64,000 bases of DNA from Pseudomonas sp. NC02 (GCF_002874965.1 NZ_CP025624.1:2790001-2854000); one strand, 5' to 3'; positions 27,402 to 36,864 are shown, counted from the stretch's first letter. Numbers and translations: made by a program. Notes: generated from the sequence alone by a model not told the origin.

Positions 27402-28367
27402 TCAGCGATGGGCGCGGTTGAAGTGCTTTTCCAGGCGGGCCTGGACGGTTTCCAGCACGATCGACAGCAGCCAATACAGCACGGCGGCGGTGATCAGCAT
27501 TTCCAGGTGCCGGAACTCGGCGCGTCCCTGGGTTCGTGCCAGGAACATCAGCTCCCAGACGCCGATCACCGACACCAGCGAACTGTCCTTGAGCATCGAG
27601 ATGAACTGGTTGCCCGTTGGCGGAATGATCAAGCGCATGGACTGCGGGAGAATCACCCGGGTCATCGTCTGGAACGGGTTCAGGCCAATCGCCCGCGAGG
27701 CTTCCCACTGGCCCCGCGAGATGCTGCTGATACCGGCGCGGAAGATCTCCGTCATGTAGGCGCCATAACACAGCGAGAGCGCCAGGATCCCGGCTGGAAC
27801 CGCTCCGACGACATAGCCCAGTTGAGGGATGCCCAGGTAAATCAGATAGATCTGGATCAGCAGCGGAACGCCGCGGAAAAACGAGGTGTAGAAGCTCGCA
27901 ATCGCAATCGCGAAGCCGTTGGAAGACAAGCGCGCGGTGGCGCCCAGCAGCGCCAGGACGAACGCAATCGCAATCGAAATCGCCGACACGTAGACGGTGG
28001 TGAACACCCCCTGGGTGATCATGAAGCCGATTTTGGTCGCGATGAAACTGTAGGAAAGGTTGAAGGTGTCGAAGAACAACAGGAACAGCACCAGCAACTC
28101 GCACCAGACCGTGATGATCTGCGCGCGCAAGGGAAAGCGGCCAAGGATGAACAGGTTCAGCACCACCGTCAGGGTGAACGTGCCGCCCACTGCAATATCT
28201 CGTGCCAGTGGTGCCTTCAGATCGAGAACGATGGGGCCCATCAAGTGGGAGAGGCGGCCATCACCGACGCCGCAGGCGAGCGTGATGATGAAAATCACCA
28301 CGGCCACCGCGCCCATGAATACCGCGCTGTCCGTCATGCGGGTCTTGACGATATGGTCTCTGTACAT
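27402..28367 (-). CDS. Amino-acid ABC transporter permease, N-terminally extended
   Basis: 321 residues, about 90 longer than ordinary HisM/GlnP permeases (~220-240). The C-terminal ~215 residues are the standard domain, with FFRGVPLLIQIYLIYLGIP and the EAA loop EASRAIGLNPFQTMTRVILPQ. The N-terminal ~100 residues add hydrophobic segments (about 14-35, 58-80, 84-100). It is the only permease in the cluster, so it presumably forms a homodimer. First gene of the operon permease-ATPase-binding protein-oxidase. Confidence 0.9.
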   Translation of the reverse strand: MYRDHIVKTRMTDSAVFMGAVAVVIFIITLACGVGDGRLSHLMGPIVLDLKAPLARDIAVGGTFTLTVVLNLFILGRFPLRAQIITVWCELLVLFLLFFDTFNLSYSFIATKIGFMITQGVFTTVYVSAISIAIAFVLALLGATARLSSNGFAIAIASFYTSFFRGVPLLIQIYLIYLGIPQLGYVVGAVPAGILALSLCYGAYMTEIFRAGISSISRGQWEASRAIGLNPFQTMTRVILPQSMRLIIPPTGNQFISMLKDSSLVSVIGVWELMFLARTQGRAEFRHLEMLITAAVLYWLLSIVLETVQARLEKHFNRAHR

Positions 28368-28582
28368 GGCTTACGCGCCCCGGGGTGAGCCCCTTTATTG
28401 TTGTAAGCCCATTATGGGTTGACGAAATGCCGGGCGGCACCCTGCGGATTGTTGGGATTTGCGGTTTTCATTGGCGTATGAGGGGATGGGAGCCGTACAT
28501 ATGCCGGGCGGAGTCATCAAGCTTTCGCCAGCAATCATTTCGCGCAAGACTCATGGGCATTCATCGCCCCAAGGTAGCCGCC

Positions 28583-28990
28583 ATGATTTCCCATGTGTTT
28601 TTAGGTACAGGTGATTTTGATCGGGCTTTTGCTTTCTATTCGAAGGTGATGGCTGAGTTGGGCCTCAGGTTGAAATTTTGCGATGCGGATAAACCGTGGG
28701 CCGGTTGGGTGGCTGAAACCGAACCTCGCCCGATCTTCGTCATTGGGGCGCCATTTGATGGCAAACCGAGTGCACCTGGGAATGGGCAGATGGTGGGGCT
28801 ACTTGCACCCAGTCGGGAAGCGGTTAGAAGAAGTTATACAGCGGCGTTGGCGCTCGGCGGGATATGTGAAGGAGAGCCTGGATTAAGGCCTCACTACCAC
28901 CCCGATTATTACGGCGCGTATTTTCGAGATACTGATGGCAACAAGCTGTGCGTGTGCTGCCATGATCCACAAGCAAATTACCCTCGGTGA
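28583..28990 (+). CDS. VOC family protein (glyoxalase/bleomycin-resistance fold)
   Basis: 135 residues from the ATG at 28583 with AAGG just upstream; the longer in-frame frame starts in non-coding-looking sequence. MISHVFLGTGDFDRAFAFYSKVM is the first beta-alpha-beta unit, and GLRPHYHPDYYGAYFRDTDGNKLCVCCH the metal-site strand near the end. Many relatives are lactoylglutathione-lyase-like or of unknown activity. Monocistronic; no substrate can be given. Confidence 0.85.
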   Translation: MISHVFLGTGDFDRAFAFYSKVMAELGLRLKFCDADKPWAGWVAETEPRPIFVIGAPFDGKPSAPGNGQMVGLLAPSREAVRRSYTAALALGGICEGEPGLRPHYHPDYYGAYFRDTDGNKLCVCCHDPQANYPR

Positions 28991-29571
28991 GGGTGAGTTG
29001 AACGAGCAAAAGCTGAGGCTGGGATTTCGCATAGGCCAGGACGCTACGCAGCAGTTTGTTTCCGATGCCTTTCTGGAACGTACATTCCGAAGAGCGTCGA
29101 CCCGAAGCACCCTCTCAACACGTTTTGTGAGGACCCGTCGCCAACGTCTGCCATGTGAGTCCGAGCTGCATCAATTTCCCCACAGCAAAAGATTCACCAG
29201 GTTCGGCAAACCCAGAAAGTAAATCCCGCTCTCCGCCGAAATTCCGGGCGCGCCGTCCATTGGCACTCCTGATTCAGCAAGCACTCACCCCGTGGCGAGG
29301 GAGCAAGCTCCCTCGCCACAGGTTGTCGGCTGCCCTCACGCTTGCGGTATTGGTCAGACGGTTACCGTTCTGCCACCTGCGCTGAGTGCTTTCGCCCCAT
29401 TTTCGCGCACGGTACAGCGTGTTTTGCACGACGTCCCGCCTATCCAGCGGGCCCGACAACAGCGGTCCGTTTCTTGCTAGAGCCAGCTTAATCAATGACA
29501 TGGCATTTTGCCGTCAATCATTTCAAAGCTTGATTCGCTGTTGAGGCGAGTGGTTCTAGGAGTAGTCGGAC
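28991..29571. other. Gene-poor intergenic stretch
   Basis: About 580 bases with no convincing gene. It holds a compact REP palindrome at 29292-29319 and a 75-codon minus-strand frame (29274-29501) whose C-terminal end runs through that REP and which has no recognisable family; I treat it as non-coding or decayed. The ribosome site of the chemoreceptor (AGGAG near 29559) closes the region. Confidence 0.45.
29292..29319. repeat. Solitary REP palindrome, GCGAGGGAGC class
   Basis: GTGGCGAGGGAGC and its complement are separated by only two bases, so the two halves of a REPIN seem to have collapsed into one perfect hairpin. Same family as the copies at 3421, 57818 and 63160. Confidence 0.8.
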
Positions 29572-31629
29572 ATGCAAAGTGTGTTGTCGCCAGGTATCCG
29601 CCTGCTCGGACGTTTTGGATTCGCGCGCAAGTTCCAGATCCTGTTTTTCCTGTTCATGCTGCCCCTGGCAGGCAGCCTGTGGATGATCGCGCAGGAGTAC
29701 CGCACCAAGCTGACGGTGATTTCCAATGAGCAATCCGGGGTGCGCGAACTGTTGGCGCTGGATGCCCTGGACGCCCAACTGACCGCCCAGCGCAACCTGG
29801 CGGCGCGCTGGAAAGCCGCCGACATCCTCCACGACCAGACACCCGCGGCCAAGGCGGCCATGACTGCGGTCGATACCAATTTCCCGATGATCCTGCAAAG
29901 CGTGCAGGCCCTGGGCGAGGCCCTCAAAGCCCAGAACGCCCGCCCGGATACCCTTGCACGTTTTGAGGCATTGCAAGCCTCGGTCACGGGCATGGATTCC
30001 CAATCCCTGCGCACCGTGGGCTGGTGGCCGGATGGTTATGACCGCTTCACGTCTGCGCTGAGCGCGATGCAAACCCTGCGCGAACAGATCACCATGGACA
30101 CCGGGTTGATCCTCGATCCGTGGCTTGAAACCTATTTGCTGATGCAGATTTCCACCCAGCAAACCCCCGACCTGATCGAGCGTATCGGGCGTATGGCGAG
30201 CGTCGGGCAGTCATCCATCGCATCGGGGCAGTTCACCCTGCAAAGCCGTTTGCAGATGCGTGATTTGCGCGGTCGCATCGGCGATGCAAGGGACCAGTTG
30301 GTCAAGGCCGCCGCATCCCTCAAGGCCAAGCAATACCCGGGGCTGCAAACCTGGATCGCGCAATACGACGACAGCTTGCAACTGCTGGACAACGAACTGA
30401 AGACCCTGGACGAAGGCGTGTTCGGCGGCACCATCAAGCTCGATACCACCGGCTTCGAACGCAGTGTGGATGGCATGCTTGGTACCCTCGGCGCGTTGCG
30501 TAAACAGTCGCTGACCTCGCTGGACGCGCGCTTGGGTTACTACCGCGACAGCTCGCTCAAGCAATTCATTCCGGTGGCGGTGACGTTCAGCGTGCTGGCG
30601 CTGGCAGCCCTGTACCTGTTCGTGTGCTTGCAGGCATCGATTCGCCGCAGTGCCAGCGGCATCACCACCCTGGCCGAATCCCTGCGTGACGGTAATCTGT
30701 GCGTTGAAGTGGCGGTGGAAGGGCGCGATGAACTGGCGGCCATCAGCACGGCGCTCAACGTGGCGGTGGTGCAGTTGCGCACCAGCCTGCTGGGGGTCAA
30801 TCACGAGACGCAGCAGTTGGGCTCTGCGGTGCTGACACTCAATTCGCAATCGGGCAGCACGCTGACCGAAGTGGAAGACCAGCAACAGCAGATCAGCCAG
30901 ATTGCAGCGGCCGCCACACAGTTGGCCGCGACCTCCATGGGCGTCGCCAAGAGCTGCGAGCAGGCCTCCGGCAGCGCGCAGAAAACCCGGCAGATTGCCG
31001 AAGACAGCAGCCGCGACAGCCAGCGCACCACCGCGAGTATCCAGCAACTCAACCAGCGCTTGACCGACACCTCCGATGCATTGGAGCGCGTCAGCCAGCA
31101 GGGCCAGCAGATCCAGTCGGTGGTTGACACCATTCGGGGTATCGCCGAGCAGACCAACCTGCTGGCGCTGAACGCTGCCATCGAGGCTGCGCGGGCTGGT
31201 GAACAGGGGCGGGGATTTGCGGTGGTAGCCGATGAGGTGCGCAGCCTGTCGCAACGGACCCAGGCCTCCACGGCGCAGATCGCCGGCACGGTCGACAGTT
31301 TGCGCGCGACGGTGAGCCAGGCGGTCACCCTGATGGGCGTGGCCTGTGAGCAGGCGGTGACCGATGCCGAGTCCGTCACGGGCCTGGGCCATCGCCTGGG
31401 GGAGATCGCCAGCGCGGTGCAGAGCGTCACTGACACCCTGGCGCAGATCGCCACGGCGGTTGAGGAACAGGCAGCGACGGCGGATGAAGTGAGCGGCAAT
31501 ATCCAGCAGGTTGACCAGGCCGCCGGGCGCTTGCTCGACGGCGCGCGGGCGGTGAACCAGGCGGCGGATAGGTTGAGCAAGGGCAGCCGGGCGTTGAGCG
31601 ACAACACGGCGCGGTTCCAGCTGGGTTGA
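29572..31629 (+). CDS. Methyl-accepting chemotaxis protein
   Basis: 685 residues. Two membrane segments (about 24-40 and 325-347) enclose a ~285-residue periplasmic region that is almost wholly helical ([28 protein letters not shown]), not a Cache domain that I recognise. A HAMP domain (about 350-400) and a cytoplasmic signalling domain follow, with the conserved tip [44 protein letters not shown] precedes the ATG. It senses an unknown ligand and signals to CheA/CheW. No CheB/CheR-tethering pentapeptide is evident. Confidence 0.93.
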   Translation: MQSVLSPGIRLLGRFGFARKFQILFFLFMLPLAGSLWMIAQEYRTKLTVISNEQSGVRELLALDALDAQLTAQRNLAARWKAADILHDQTPAAKAAMTAVDTNFPMILQSVQALGEALKAQNARPDTLARFEALQASVTGMDSQSLRTVGWWPDGYDRFTSALSAMQTLREQITMDTGLILDPWLETYLLMQISTQQTPDLIERIGRMASVGQSSIASGQFTLQSRLQMRDLRGRIGDARDQLVKAAASLKAKQYPGLQTWIAQYDDSLQLLDNELKTLDEGVFGGTIKLDTTGFERSVDGMLGTLGALRKQSLTSLDARLGYYRDSSLKQFIPVAVTFSVLALAALYLFVCLQASIRRSASGITTLAESLRDGNLCVEVAVEGRDELAAISTALNVAVVQLRTSLLGVNHETQQLGSAVLTLNSQSGSTLTEVEDQQQQISQIAAAATQLAATSMGVAKSCEQASGSAQKTRQIAEDSSRDSQRTTASIQQLNQRLTDTSDALERVSQQGQQIQSVVDTIRGIAEQTNLLALNAAIEAARAGEQGRGFAVVADEVRSLSQRTQASTAQIAGTVDSLRATVSQAVTLMGVACEQAVTDAESVTGLGHRLGEIASAVQSVTDTLAQIATAVEEQAATADEVSGNIQQVDQAAGRLLDGARAVNQAADRLSKGSRALSDNTARFQLG

Positions 31630-31651
31630 GGGGCGGCCTACAGCGCAATGG

Positions 31652-31677
31652 ATAGATGTTCTATCATGAGCATCTAT
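31652..31677. promoter_or_regulatory. Dyad upstream of the LysR gene
   Basis: ATAGATG (31652-31658) is inverted as CATCTAT (31671-31677), 23 bases before the LysR ATG. The location suits an autoregulatory LysR operator. It could also be a weak transcript-end hairpin for the chemoreceptor gene, but no T-run follows. Confidence 0.45.
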
Positions 31678-31699
31678 TCATAAACGGTGAAGCAATGCC

Positions 31700-32605
31700 A
31701 TGAGAGACCTGCCACCCACCTCGACATTGCGCGCCTTTGAGGTTGCCACACGCCACGCAACCTTCACTTCGGCTTCAGAAGAGTTGCATGTCACCCAGAG
31801 TGCCGTCAGCCATCAGCTCAAGCACCTTGAAGAACTCTGGGGGTTGCAGTTGTTCCAGCGGGGCAAGTCACTCAGCCTGACGCCTGCCGGAGCAGCCCTT
31901 GCGCCGATCGTGCGCGAGTTTTTCATGAACCTTGAGGCGACACTCGCGGACCTGCGCGAGCAAAAGGGCAGGGTCCGGCTCAAGGTCAGTACCACCTATT
32001 CCTTCGCGCTGAAATGGCTGCTGCCCCGATTGCCGAGCCTGGCCCAACGGCACCCTGAAATATTGGTCACCCTGGACTCCAGCGACAAGATCATCAACTT
32101 CTCCAGTGCGGAGGCTGATGTTGCAATCCGCCTGGGCAACGGGAATTACCCGGCGCTGTATTCGGAGTTCCTGTTCCGCGAGCAGATTTTTCCGGTGGCC
32201 AGTCCCGATCTGTTGAAACGCTTTGGCCGGCCACACACACCCGCCGAATTGCTGCGCTATCCCTTGCTGATGCGCGACGGCGCCGACCTGGTGCCGAAGT
32301 GGGAAGTCTGGTTCCAGCACGTCGGGCTCGCGATTGCGCCGCTCAAGGAAAGTGTCAGGTTTGCGGATACCAACATGACGATAGAGGCGGCCTTGCTCGG
32401 CCAGGGCATTGCATTGGCGCGCAGTGGGCATGTGGAGTCAGAGCTGAGCGATGGCAGCCTGGTGAGGCTGTTCGATGTGCCGTTCCCGTCACCGGTCGCT
32501 TATTACTTTGTCTGCCCCAAGGGCATCGAGTCCCAGCCGCATATCGTCAGTTTTCGTGATTGGCTGATGCAGGAAGCCGTAAACGCCGGGCTGGCTTACG
32601 AATAA
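31700..32605 (+). CDS. LysR family regulator, GcvA type
   Basis: 301 residues. MRDLPPTSTLRAFEVATRHATFTSASEELHVTQSAVSHQLKHLEELWGLQLFQR is the GcvA-like start and HTH. The C-terminal substrate-binding domain contains ADVAIRLGNGNYP and ends with AYYFVCPKG, also GcvA-like. It precedes an EamA transporter in the same direction by 75 bases and may control it. Confidence 0.9.
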   Translation: MRDLPPTSTLRAFEVATRHATFTSASEELHVTQSAVSHQLKHLEELWGLQLFQRGKSLSLTPAGAALAPIVREFFMNLEATLADLREQKGRVRLKVSTTYSFALKWLLPRLPSLAQRHPEILVTLDSSDKIINFSSAEADVAIRLGNGNYPALYSEFLFREQIFPVASPDLLKRFGRPHTPAELLRYPLLMRDGADLVPKWEVWFQHVGLAIAPLKESVRFADTNMTIEAALLGQGIALARSGHVESELSDGSLVRLFDVPFPSPVAYYFVCPKGIESQPHIVSFRDWLMQEAVNAGLAYE

Positions 32606-32617
32606 AGCATGAGGATT

Positions 32618-32637
32618 TGCTCATTCTTCAATGAGCA
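32618..32637. promoter_or_regulatory. Perfect inverted repeat between the LysR and EamA genes
   Basis: TGCTCATTCTTCAATGAGCA: eight-base arms and a four-base loop, with no T-run. It lies 12 bases after the LysR stop and about 43 bases before the EamA start. It is either an operator for the transporter gene or a weak terminator. Confidence 0.45.
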
Positions 32638-32680
32638 GACTTCGCTTCAGTTAAGGCGCCGGTTTGCTTAGGATGGGCGC

Positions 32681-33508
32681 ATGCCTTATCCCATTATTCT
32701 CCTGGTCCTCTTCGCTGCCTTACTGCACGCCAGTTGGAATGCGCTGCTGCGTGGCGGCGCCGACCGGCTCTGGTCGATGACGGTCATGTGCCTGGCGGTC
32801 GCTATCGCCAGTGGCGGCGTTGTGGTGTTCCTGGACCCTCCGGCGCCAGCCAGCTGGTTTTATGTGGTGCTGTCAGCGGTGCTGCACGTGGGCTACAACC
32901 TGTTCCTGGTGCGCAGCTACAAAGTCGGAGACCTGGGGCAGACCTATCCGATTTCACGGGGCTCCTCGCCGGTGCTGATCACCCTGGGTGCCGCCGTGTT
33001 TGCCGGGGAGAGTGTCTCGGCCAGCTCGCTTCTGGGCATTGCCCTGGTGTCGGGCGGCATCATTTCCCTGGCGTTCAGGGGGCGCCGGCTCGCCGTTCCC
33101 AGCCTGCCATACGCCCTGGGCACCGGCTGTTTCATTGCCGCCTACAGCGTGACAGACGGCATCGGCGCGCGCCTGTCGGGTGCGCCGATGGCCTATACGG
33201 TGTGGATGTGCGCCTTGTGGGGCGTGTTGATGCCGGCGGTGTATATCGGCCTGCGGGGCCCGAAAAGTCTGTTCAGCCTGCGGCCCGGGTTTTTCACGGC
33301 CTTCGCCGGTGGGCTGGTGTCGCTCCTGGCCTACGGAATCATTATCTATGCCATGGCCGGTGCGCCCATGGGCGCGGTCTCGGCCTTGCGCGAGACCAGC
33401 GTGCTGTTTGCGGCACTGATCGGCTATTTCTTCCTGGGCGAGACACTGACGGTCCGCAAGGTGCTGGCGTGCGTGGTGATTGCCACGGGCACCATCCTGA
33501 TCGGCTGA
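32681..33508 (+). CDS. EamA/DMT family transporter
   Basis: 275 residues with about ten hydrophobic helices in two EamA halves. LLHASWNALLRGGADRL in the first helix and TYPISRGSSPVLITLGAAVFAGE in the fourth are DMT motifs; the second half repeats with GAPMGAVSALRETSVLFAALIGYFFLGETL. It is an inner-membrane exporter for a small metabolite. The LysR gene upstream is a plausible regulator, and the SDR gene follows after ~43 bases. Confidence 0.88.
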   Translation: MPYPIILLVLFAALLHASWNALLRGGADRLWSMTVMCLAVAIASGGVVVFLDPPAPASWFYVVLSAVLHVGYNLFLVRSYKVGDLGQTYPISRGSSPVLITLGAAVFAGESVSASSLLGIALVSGGIISLAFRGRRLAVPSLPYALGTGCFIAAYSVTDGIGARLSGAPMAYTVWMCALWGVLMPAVYIGLRGPKSLFSLRPGFFTAFAGGLVSLLAYGIIIYAMAGAPMGAVSALRETSVLFAALIGYFFLGETLTVRKVLACVVIATGTILIG

Positions 33509-33551
33509 CAGCAGGCAAAGCATTTTCCACCACCACATGAAGGTTCGCGCA

Positions 33552-34313
33552 ATGGATACCGTCCCGCAGGCACCGCTGATTCTGATAACAGGTGGAAGTC
33601 GTGGCGTTGGCGCCGCCACCGCGCGGCTGGCCGCCGCACAAGGTTATGACGTGGCGATCAGCTTCGTTTCCGATGAGTCTGCCGCCCTCGCGGTGGTGGC
33701 GGATGTAGAAGCGGCAGGGCGCCGGGCGTTGGCTGTACGCGCGGACAGCGCAGACCCGGAGCAGGTCGTCCAGTTATTTGCGGCGATAGATCGGGCGTTC
33801 GGGCGCATCGATGTGCTGGTTAACAACGCCGGGATCAACGCATTGCAGTCCCGGGTCGAAGACTTGCCGTTCGAGCGGATGCAGCGGATTTTCGCGGTCA
33901 ACGCGATCGGGCCGATGCTGTGTGCCCAGCAAGCGGTGAAGCGCATGTCGTTTCGTCACCAGGGGCGGGGTGGTGCCGTGATCAATATCTCGTCGGCATC
34001 CGCCCGGCTGGGCAGCCCCAACGAATATGTCGACTACGCCGCATCAAAGGGGGCTCTCGAGACCTTCACCATCGGGTTTGCCAAGGAAGTGGCCAGGGAG
34101 GGAATACGCGTCAACTGCATCCGCCCCGGGCATATCTACACCGACATTCACGCCAGTGGCGGGGAGCCAGGGCGGGTTGATCGCGTGAAGGATTCGATCC
34201 CCATGGGCCGCGGCGGCCAGCCTGAAGAAGTGGCTCGGGCGATCCTGTGGCTGGCAGGCGCCGAGGCGTCCTTCATCACCGGTACGTTCCTGGACGTCAC
34301 CGGCGGGAAATGA
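33552..34313 (+). CDS. SDR family oxidoreductase (glucose-1-dehydrogenase/FabG-like)
   Basis: 253 residues from the ATG at 33552, preceded by AAGG at eight bases. TGGSRGVG is the dinucleotide motif, LVNNAGIN the NNAG motif, and SSASARLGSPNEYVDYAASKGAL gives the Ser/Tyr/Lys catalytic set. GGEPGRVDRVKDSIPMGRGGQPEEVARAILWLAGAEASFITGTFLDVTGGK is the classical FabG-type end. Substrate unknown. Probably co-transcribed with the EamA gene. Confidence 0.87.
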   Translation: MDTVPQAPLILITGGSRGVGAATARLAAAQGYDVAISFVSDESAALAVVADVEAAGRRALAVRADSADPEQVVQLFAAIDRAFGRIDVLVNNAGINALQSRVEDLPFERMQRIFAVNAIGPMLCAQQAVKRMSFRHQGRGGAVINISSASARLGSPNEYVDYAASKGALETFTIGFAKEVAREGIRVNCIRPGHIYTDIHASGGEPGRVDRVKDSIPMGRGGQPEEVARAILWLAGAEASFITGTFLDVTGGK

Positions 34314-34319
34314 GCAGCA

Positions 34320-34357
34320 GGGCGTGGCACCGAGGTTTCCCTCGGTAGGCCACGCCC
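34320..34357. terminator. Hairpin between convergent SDR and transketolase genes
   Basis: GGGCGTGGC (34320-34328) pairs with GCCACGCCC (34349-34357), and ACCGAG/CTCGGT pair inside. It sits between the two convergent stop codons. There is no long T-run, so strength is uncertain, but the position is right for a two-way terminator. Confidence 0.6.
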
Positions 34358-34374
34358 GGCATGCATGCACTGGC

Positions 34375-36435
34375 TCAGCTGTTGAGCCTGACTTGCTCCT
34401 TCGCCAGCTTCACCACATTGTCCAGGGTAAAGCCGAACTTGGCCTGCAACTTGGACAGCGGTGCCGAGGCGCCAAAGCTGTTCATCACCACCTTGGCCCC
34501 GGTTTGCCCCACGTAGCGGTCCCAACCCAACGGGCCGGCCTGTTCCACCACCAGTCGTGCCTTCACTGCGGGTGGCAGCACGCTGTCGCGGTAGGCCTGG
34601 TCCTGTTCTTCGAACAGTTCCCAGCTCGGCATCGACACCACTTGCGCCGCCACGCCTTCAGTCTTCAGTTGCTCATAGGCTTCCACCGCCAGGCTGACTT
34701 CACTGCCGGTGGCCATCAGGATCACCTGGGGCTTATCGGCGCCGGCCAGCACATACGCGCCACGGGAAGTGCCCGACGCCGCGGCGTATTTCGTGCGGTC
34801 CAGGGTCGGCAGGTTCTGCCGCGACAGCACCACGCAGGTCGGCCGATGGGTCTGGGCCAGGGCGATCTTCCAGGCTTCCAGGGTTTCATTCGCGTCGCCC
34901 GGGCGCAGGGTCAGCAAACCCGGGGTGGCCCGCAGTTGGGTCAGGTGTTCGATGGGCTGGTGAGTGGGGCCGTCTTCGCCGACACCAATCGAGTCATGGG
35001 TAAACACGAACACCACCGGCAGCTCCATGATTGCCGCGAGGCGAATCGGCGGCTTCATGTAATCGCTGAACACCAGGAAGGTCGAGGTGTAGGGCCGCAG
35101 GTACGACAGCGCCATGCCGTTGGCAATCGCGCCCATGGCATGTTCACGAATACCGAAGTGCAGGTTGCGCCCGCCGTAGTTCTCGGCGCTGAAGCGCCCG
35201 GCGTCGTCGAACGTCAGGTTGGTCTTGGTGGACGGCGACAAGTCGGCCGAGCCCCCCAGCAGCCACGGGATCTGCTTGGCAAACGCATTCAACACCTCGC
35301 CCCCGGCGGCACGGCTGGCGACGCCTTTGGCATCAGTGGCAAAGCTCGGCAGTTGCTCCTGCCAATGCTCGGGCATCTCGCCGGCACGCATGCGGCGCAG
35401 TTCATCGGCCAGTTCCGGTTCGTACTGTTCGAGGTGGGACAGGGTCTCAGTCCATTGCTCATACAGCGGCTTGCTGCGCTTGAGCAGTGCATCCCGCAGG
35501 ACCGTGCGTGCTTCATCCGGCACCAGGAAGCTTGAGTCTTCGGGCCAGCCGTACGCGGCTTTGGTCAGGCGGATTTCTTCTTCGCCCAAAGGCTCGCCAT
35601 GGGCCGACGCGGTGTTGTGCTTGTGGGGCGAGCCATAGCCGATCACGCTGTCGACCACGATCAGCGTCGGTGCCCCAGTGTTTTTCTGGAACGTGCTCAG
35701 CGCGTCGCTCAGGGCCAGCAGGTTGTTCGCATCGGTGACGTGCAAGGTGTGCCAGCCATAAGCCTGGAAACGCTTGATCACGTCTTCGCTGAAGGCCAGT
35801 TCAGTGTGGCCTTCGATGCTGATGGTGTTGTTGTCGTAGATCCAGCACAGGTTCTCCAGCTTCAAGTGCCCGGCGATGGACGCGGCTTCGCTGCTGATGC
35901 CTTCCATCATGTCGCCGTCGCCGCACAGGGTGTAGACGTTGTAGTCGAACAGCACCTGGTCGTCACGGTTGAAACGCTTGGCCAGCCAACGCTCGGCCAT
36001 GGCCATGCCGACGCTGTTGGCGCACCCCTGGCCGAGGGGGCCGGTGGTGGTTTCTACGCCGGTGGTCATGCGGTATTCGGGGTGGCCGGGAGTTTTGGAG
36101 CTCATCTGCCGGAACTGCTTGATGTCGTCCAGGCTGATGGCCGGCTGGCCGGAGCGCTTGCCGTGGGCGTCAATCTCCACCACGCCCGCCAGGTGCAGCA
36201 GCGAATACAACAGCATCGAGGCATGGCCCACCGACAACACGAAACGGTCACGGTTGGGCCAGTCGGGGTGCTCGGGGTGATAGCGCAGGAAGCGGCTCCA
36301 CAAGGTGTAACCGACGGGCGCCAGGCCCATGGGAGTGCCGGGGTGGCCGGAGTTGGCCTTTTGCACAGCGTCCATGGCGAGGGTACGAATGGTGTTGATG
36401 CACTGGGTGTCGACAGCGTTGGCAGCGTGATTCAT
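34375..36435 (-). CDS. tkt: Transketolase
   Basis: 686 residues, full length. The thiamine-diphosphate motif GDGDMMEG (172-179) to NN (202-203) is intact, and the substrate-binding His residues (SGHPGTPMGLAP at 29-40, SVGHASMLLY at 68-77) and GIREHAMGAIANGMAL in the pyrimidine domain are present. It transfers two-carbon units in the pentose-phosphate pathway (xylulose 5-P with ribose 5-P or erythrose 4-P). It is not next to epd or pgk, where Pseudomonas housekeeping tktA usually lies, so it may be a second copy. It could consume erythrose 4-P from the tetritol cluster 12 kb away. Confidence 0.94.
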   Translation of the reverse strand: MNHAANAVDTQCINTIRTLAMDAVQKANSGHPGTPMGLAPVGYTLWSRFLRYHPEHPDWPNRDRFVLSVGHASMLLYSLLHLAGVVEIDAHGKRSGQPAISLDDIKQFRQMSSKTPGHPEYRMTTGVETTTGPLGQGCANSVGMAMAERWLAKRFNRDDQVLFDYNVYTLCGDGDMMEGISSEAASIAGHLKLENLCWIYDNNTISIEGHTELAFSEDVIKRFQAYGWHTLHVTDANNLLALSDALSTFQKNTGAPTLIVVDSVIGYGSPHKHNTASAHGEPLGEEEIRLTKAAYGWPEDSSFLVPDEARTVLRDALLKRSKPLYEQWTETLSHLEQYEPELADELRRMRAGEMPEHWQEQLPSFATDAKGVASRAAGGEVLNAFAKQIPWLLGGSADLSPSTKTNLTFDDAGRFSAENYGGRNLHFGIREHAMGAIANGMALSYLRPYTSTFLVFSDYMKPPIRLAAIMELPVVFVFTHDSIGVGEDGPTHQPIEHLTQLRATPGLLTLRPGDANETLEAWKIALAQTHRPTCVVLSRQNLPTLDRTKYAAASGTSRGAYVLAGADKPQVILMATGSEVSLAVEAYEQLKTEGVAAQVVSMPSWELFEEQDQAYRDSVLPPAVKARLVVEQAGPLGWDRYVGQTGAKVVMNSFGASAPLSKLQAKFGFTLDNVVKLAKEQVRLNS

Positions 36436-36624
36436 GGAACCTGTTCTCCATCGGGTGACGATCTACAGTGGAGGGCAGCGTGCGCCAAAGGTTTTATGAA
36501 ATCGTCTGCCCCGCGACGAACGGGGACGCAAACGCGACAGGTTGATCTCAAACATGACAAGAGCCCGCCGGATGGGCTAGCTTCAAGGGGCATTCAGTCA
36601 ATGATCAACTTGCGGAGGTACTCC
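36436..36624. other. Divergent intergenic region tkt / DUF465 gene
   Basis: 190 bases carrying the promoters of the transketolase gene (minus) and the DUF465 gene (plus). A GCGGAGG-type ribosome site at about 36612-36618 precedes the plus-strand ATG. No other element recognised. Confidence 0.4.
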
Positions 36625-36864
36625 ATGCCAGTGAAACACGACCTGTATCAGGACCTGGGTTTGAGCAAGGAAGCTATTCATGAACGCAGGGCGAGCGATA
36701 ACCGATTGGATTCGCTGCTCCACCAATACGACAGCGCCGACAAGGAGGTGCTGGAGCTTGAGTCCTCAAGCGGCGGTGACGAGGAGCTGGAGAAGCTGAA
36801 GAAGAAACGCCTGTTGATCAAAGACAAGATCGTCGAGCAACTGGAGAAAGCGACGGCCAAGTAG
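36625..36864 (+). CDS. YdcH/DUF465 family small coiled-coil protein
   Basis: 79 residues from the ATG at 36625 (GGAGG upstream). MPVKHDLYQDLGLSKEAIHERRASDNRLDSLLHQYDSADKEV is followed by a charged helix with EELEKLKKKRLLIKDKIVEQL. This is the DUF465 pattern: a short helical hairpin with an L-K-K-x-R-L-x-x-K-D core. Function unknown. It is transcribed on its own toward the convergent HglS-like gene. Confidence 0.85.
   Translation: MPVKHDLYQDLGLSKEAIHERRASDNRLDSLLHQYDSADKEVLELESSSGGDEELEKLKKKRLLIKDKIVEQLEKATAK

Noticed and set aside
29274..29501. 75-codon minus-strand frame beginning MSLIKLALARNGPLL
   Set aside because: Its C-terminal end is read through a REP palindrome and it has no recognisable motif or ribosome site; more likely decayed or chance.
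34324..35535. 403-codon plus-strand frame opposite the transketolase
   Set aside because: Antisense to a strongly conserved gene and compositionally unlike a protein.
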